This document shows positions 8,142 through 10,190 of a stretch of 10,190 nt of DNA, one piece after another (the first letter of the stretch is position 1; each line of letters opens with the position of its first letter). The stretch is from Desulfarculus sp. GTDB lineage: Bacteria > Desulfobacterota > Desulfarculia > Desulfarculales > Desulfarculaceae. Below the pieces are notes generated by a model that worked only from the letters and a program-made list of their open reading frames with translations, did no database searches and had not been told where the DNA came from. Made by a program: the position numbers and the translations under genes. The stretch is taken from positions 1 to 10,190 of the forward strand of contig JAIWNN010000148.1 in NCBI GenBank assembly GCA_020216805.1, written 5' to 3'.

Positions 8142-9163
8142 AGCCCTCGTCCTCCGTCGTCGCGCGCCTGGTCCGGGTCGGCCAGCCGCCGCCCCACCTC
8201 GGCCAGCAGCTCCTTCACCCCCACGCCGTCCAGCGCGCTGACCGGCAAGACCGCCAGGCCCAGTGCCTCCGCGCCCTCCCGGAACTCGGCGTAGCGCTCA
8301 CGCGCCTCGGCCAGGTCCAACTTGTTGGCCGCCACCAGCCCCACTCGCGCCATCAGGGCCGGGTCGTAGGCCGCCACCTCGGCCCGCACCGTGGCCAGAT
8401 CGGCCAGGGGATCGGGGCTGGCGAGGTCCACCACGTAGAGGAACAACCGGGTGCGCTCCACGTGGCGCAAGAAGCGCAGGCCCAGGCCGGCCCCCTGGTG
8501 GGCCCCCTCCACCAGACCGGGAATGTCGGCCAGGGTGATGGTGGTCCCGTCGTCCAGCTCGGCCACACCCAGGTGGGGGGTCAGGGTGGTGAAGGGGTAG
8601 TCGGCCACCTTGGGCCGGGCCGCGGTGCAGGCCCGGATCAGACTGGATTTGCCGGCGTTGGGCAGGCCCACCAGGCCCACATCGGCCAGAAGCTTCAGCT
8701 CCAGGCGCAGCTGGCGCTGCTGGCCCGGCTCGCCGGGTTGGGCGAAACGGGGGGTCCGGTGGGTGCTGGTGGCGAAATGCCGGTTGCCCTTGCCGCCCCG
8801 ACCGCCCTGGGCCGCCACCACCTCCTGGCCGTCGGCGGCCAGATCGGCCACCACCTCGCCGGTCTGGACATCCACCACCAGGGTGCCCACCGGCACCTCC
8901 ACCACCTTGTCCGGGCCGGCGTGGCCGTTTTTGCCCGCGCCCATGCCGTGCTGGCCCCGGCCGGCCCGGAAATGGCGCAGGTAGCTGTGGTCGGCCAGGG
9001 TGGCGACCCGGTGGGTGGCGCGGATGACGACGTCGCCGCCCCGGCCGCCGTCGCCGCCGTCGGGACCGCCCCTGGGCATGGCGCGCTGGCGCAGGAAGCT
9101 GACGCAGCCTCGCCCGCCGTCGCCCGCCGCCACCTCGATGATCGCCTCGTCCACGAAACGCAT
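8138..9163 (-). CDS. obgE: Obg GTPase (50S assembly and growth-state GTPase)
   Basis: The 341-aa protein has the two conserved Obg domains and a short tail. The glycine-rich Obg fold (1-158) contains GDGGRGCVSF, GGPDGGDGGRGGDV and GRGQHGMGAGKNGHAG. The G domain has G1 GLPNAGKSS (166-174), a switch I threonine region YPFTTLTPHLG, G3 DIPGLVEGAH (213-222), G4 NKLD (280-283) and G5 SA near 309. The long acidic C-terminal domain of some orthologs is absent. Obg binds late 50S precursors and ppGpp and is usually essential. The ATG at 9163 begins the conserved MRFVDEA; no strong ribosome site precedes it. It follows a terminator and a possible promoter, so it appears to be the first gene of the seven-gene operon, and overlaps proB by 4 nt. 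Confidence 0.97.
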   Translation of the reverse strand: MRFVDEAIIEVAAGDGGRGCVSFLRQRAMPRGGPDGGDGGRGGDVVIRATHRVATLADHSYLRHFRAGRGQHGMGAGKNGHAGPDKVVEVPVGTLVVDVQTGEVVADLAADGQEVVAAQGGRGGKGNRHFATSTHRTPRFAQPGEPGQQRQLRLELKLLADVGLVGLPNAGKSSLIRACTAARPKVADYPFTTLTPHLGVAELDDGTTITLADIPGLVEGAHQGAGLGLRFLRHVERTRLFLYVVDLASPDPLADLATVRAEVAAYDPALMARVGLVAANKLDLAEARERYAEFREGAEALGLAVLPVSALDGVGVKELLAEVGRRLADPDQARDDGGRGL

Positions 9164-9190
9164 GCAGTGGTCCGCCCCGCGATAGGGTTC

Positions 9191-9222
9191 GGGGGGATGC
9201 CCCCCGGGTTGCCAGGCCGGGG
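9191..9222 (-). repeat. Mutually exclusive hairpins in the obgE leader
   Basis: GGGGGG (9191-9196) can pair with CCCCCC (9200-9205) around ATG. The same C-tract with following GG (CCCCGG, 9202-9207) can instead pair with CCGGGG (9217-9222). The two stems share bases, so only one can form at a time. They lie between the putative obgE promoter and its start codon. Alternative stems in a leader can regulate, but in DNA this GC-rich short stems arise easily by chance. Confidence 0.3.
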
Positions 9223-9233
9223 CGCTAGGCAAG

Positions 9234-9239
9234 ATTGTA
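9234..9239 (-). promoter_or_regulatory. Candidate -10 box of an obgE operon promoter
   Basis: TACAAT on the minus strand, 71 nt before the obgE ATG, matches five of six bases of the sigma-70 -10 box and sits just after the rpmA terminator, where a new promoter is expected. The best -35 at 17-bp spacing (TGGCCA) is poor, so this is a weak prediction. Confidence 0.35.
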
Positions 9240-9263
9240 GAGCAAGCCCGCGACCTTGGCCAG

Positions 9264-9308
9264 AAAAAGCGAGACGGCCCGAGCGCGAAACCGCGCCAGG
9301 GGCCGTCT
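9264..9308 (-). terminator. Intrinsic terminator of rplU-rpmA
   Basis: On the minus strand AGACGGCCC (9308-9300) pairs perfectly with GGGCCGTCT (9280-9272), and an inner GCGCG/CGCGC stem with a 4-nt loop extends it. TTTTT (9268-9264) follows three bases after the stem. It begins 22 nt past the rpmA stop and separates the ribosomal protein pair from obgE. Confidence 0.88.
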
Positions 9309-9330
9309 GCCGGCGGCCGAGGGCCGCCCC

Positions 9331-9585
9331 TTAGGCCGGGTAGACGCTGACCTTGGTCTTGTCCTTGCCCAGGCGCTCGAACTTCACCTTGCCGTCGATG
9401 GTGGCGAAGATGGTGTAGTCGCGGCCCAGCCCGACGTTGTGGCCGGGGTGGATCTTGGTGCCGTGCTGACGGACGAGGATGTTGCCGGCCTTGACCAGAT
9501 AACCCTCGCCGCGCTTGATGCCCAGGCGCTGCCCGCCGGAATCGCGGCCATTGCGCGAGGAGCCGCCCGCCTTCTTGTGAGCCAT
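9331..9585 (-). CDS. rpmA: 50S ribosomal protein L27 (bL27)
   Basis: bL27 sits at the 50S subunit interface, with its N-terminal tail reaching towards the peptidyl transferase centre. The 84-aa product is full length and has the conserved [20 protein letters not shown] start, then [27 protein letters not shown] and [12 protein letters not shown]. The glycine-rich tail starts directly after Met-Ala, without the cleavable extension found in Firmicutes, and accordingly no Prp-type protease gene lies between it and rplU. GGGAGG lies about 7 nt upstream of the ATG at 9585. The gap to rplU is 18 nt, and a strong terminator follows. Confidence 0.99.
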   Translation of the reverse strand: MAHKKAGGSSRNGRDSGGQRLGIKRGEGYLVKAGNILVRQHGTKIHPGHNVGLGRDYTIFATIDGKVKFERLGKDKTKVSVYPA

Positions 9586-9603
9586 GCTCGTTCCTCCCGG
9601 CGC

Positions 9604-9912
9604 CTAGGCCTCGATGGCCTCGATGCGCACGGCGGTGAAGGGCTGGCGATGACCGCGCTTGACGCGGTAGCCCTTGCGCCGCTTTTTCTTGAAAACCGTG
9701 ATCTTGCGGTGCTTGCCCTGCTCGACCACCGTGGCGCTGACCTGGCCGTCCACGAAGGGACGGCCGATCTTGGGCTCGCCCTCGCCCGCCACCAGCAGCA
9801 CCGGCTTCAGCTCTATTTTTTCGCCCACTTGGCCGGCGAGCTTTTCCAGGCGCAGCACCTGGCCCGGCTCGACCTTGTATTGCTTGCCGCCCGAGGCGAT
9901 CACAGCGTACAT
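9604..9912 (-). CDS. rplU: 50S ribosomal protein L21 (bL21)
   Basis: bL21 binds 23S rRNA during early 50S assembly. The 102-aa product is the usual length, with the typical [20 protein letters not shown] opening, [10 protein letters not shown], and the basic rRNA-binding stretch [21 protein letters not shown] (70-90). The ATG at 9912 has GGGAGG (9923-9928) upstream. The transcript should start close to 9936 from a near-consensus promoter, leaving a leader of about 24 nt with no room for a long regulatory structure. It is co-transcribed with rpmA. Confidence 0.99.
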   Translation of the reverse strand: MYAVIASGGKQYKVEPGQVLRLEKLAGQVGEKIELKPVLLVAGEGEPKIGRPFVDGQVSATVVEQGKHRKITVFKKKRRKGYRVKRGHRQPFTAVRIEAIEA

Positions 9913-9942
9913 GACCCGTATACCTCCCGGAAATGAAAGGCA

Positions 9943-9971
9943 AATATATGGCAAGGCCCACGGCCTGTCAA
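9943..9971 (-). promoter_or_regulatory. Near-consensus sigma-70 promoter of rplU-rpmA
   Basis: On the minus strand TTGACA (9971-9966, perfect -35) is followed after exactly 17 bp by TATATT (9948-9943, five of six bases of TATAAT). Moderately AT-rich DNA just upstream (TAGCAAAA near 9985-9992) could act as a partial UP element. This is the clearest promoter in the window and fits the high expression of ribosomal proteins. Confidence 0.88.
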
Positions 9972-10002
9972 GGTCGCCGGCCCCTTTTGCTAGCGTGACG
10001 GC

Positions 10003-10030
10003 CAAAAATACCAGAGCCGGAGACGCCTGG
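10003..10030 (-). terminator. Possible weak terminator after the right-edge gene
   Basis: On the minus strand a CCAG...CTGG stem of four to five pairs with a 12-nt loop is followed by TATTTTT. The stem is short, so this is only a possible end for the upstream transcript before the rplU promoter. The rest of 9972-10046 shows no gene. Confidence 0.3.
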
Positions 10031-10046
10031 CAACCCGGCGCCGGAA

Positions 10047-10190
10047 TCAACCGCCCCCGGCCCGCTCGCCGGCCCGGACCAGGCGGCGCCAGAGGGCGGT
10101 CTCCAGGGCGGCGGCGGCCAGGTTCTCGCGCCCGGCCAGGACCGCCAGCCGGGCCAGGGACGCCTGGCCCAGGCGCGCCTCCTGGGCGGG
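10047..10190 (-). CDS. Unidentified protein, C-terminal 47 residues (runs off the right edge)
   Basis: One minus-strand frame is open from the window edge to a TGA at 10049-10047. The visible product is Ala/Leu/Arg-rich and helical: it contains [19 protein letters not shown], then [18 protein letters not shown], and ends there. The heptad-like spacing could belong to a TPR-like or other all-alpha domain, but the piece is too short and biased to name a family. The high G/C at third codon positions resembles its neighbours. In many relatives rng or a prenyl synthase gene precedes rplU; nothing here identifies either. Confidence 0.5.
   Translation of the reverse strand, partial: PAQEARLGQASLARLAVLAGRENLAAAALETALWRRLVRAGERAGGG

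Noticed and set aside
9164..9961. Upstream extension of the obgE frame through rpmA and rplU (607 codons)
   Set aside because: Conserved Obg sequence starts exactly at the ATG at 9163; the extension is an out-of-frame reading of the two ribosomal protein genes and their terminator.
9204..10038. 14-nt inverted match (GCCTGGCAACCCGG) flanking rplU-rpmA
   Set aside because: In about 10 kb of GC-rich DNA roughly one such match is expected by chance, and there is no transposase, target duplication or longer homology.
1..10190. CRISPR arrays, tRNA/rRNA genes, insertion sequences, toxin-antitoxin or defence genes
   Set aside because: I saw no spaced direct repeats, RNA gene signatures, transposase motifs or defence-family motifs; coding density is filled by recognised housekeeping genes.

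Overview
The window is a GC-rich bacterial chromosomal segment. Every supported gene lies on the minus strand, so transcription runs from high to low coordinates. The order rplU-rpmA-obgE-proB-proA-nadD-rsfS-gpmI-M48/TPR protease, together with a stand-alone PilZ protein, suggests a high-GC Desulfobacterota (deltaproteobacterial) genome, for example a Desulfarculus-like lineage. That placement is an inference from gene order and base composition; no marker gene was compared.

Right edge (about 9331-10190): the C-terminal 47 codons of an unrecognised gene end at 10047. A near-consensus sigma-70 promoter (TTGACA, 17 bp, TATATT) then drives rplU (L21) and rpmA (L27). A strong intrinsic terminator lies just after rpmA, so the ribosomal pair looks like a separate, highly expressed unit.

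Centre (1443-9163): one tightly packed operon of seven genes. obgE (50S-assembly GTPase) overlaps proB (glutamate 5-kinase), followed after 34 nt by proA (glutamyl-phosphate reductase). Then come nadD (NaMN adenylyltransferase), rsfS (ribosomal silencing factor), gpmI (cofactor-independent phosphoglycerate mutase) and a secreted BepA-like M48 metalloprotease with TPR repeats and a highly charged repetitive tail. Gaps are 4 nt or less except proB-proA. The operon joins ribosome maturation and silencing with proline synthesis, NAD synthesis, glycolysis and outer-membrane quality control, all functions tied to growth state.

Left edge (1-1442): a 200-nt spacer with a perfect 9-bp hairpin precedes a two-domain PilZ protein, a probable c-di-GMP receptor. 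A compound hairpin follows it. The window ends inside a further minus-strand gene of unknown function whose first 74 codons have a flavour of small prophage structural proteins.

This is largely an ordinary housekeeping region. I found no CRISPR array, RNA gene, insertion sequence or convincing new system. The best second-look items are the PilZ protein and its leader, the protease tail encoded by an 18-bp tandem repeat, and the two unidentified edge genes.
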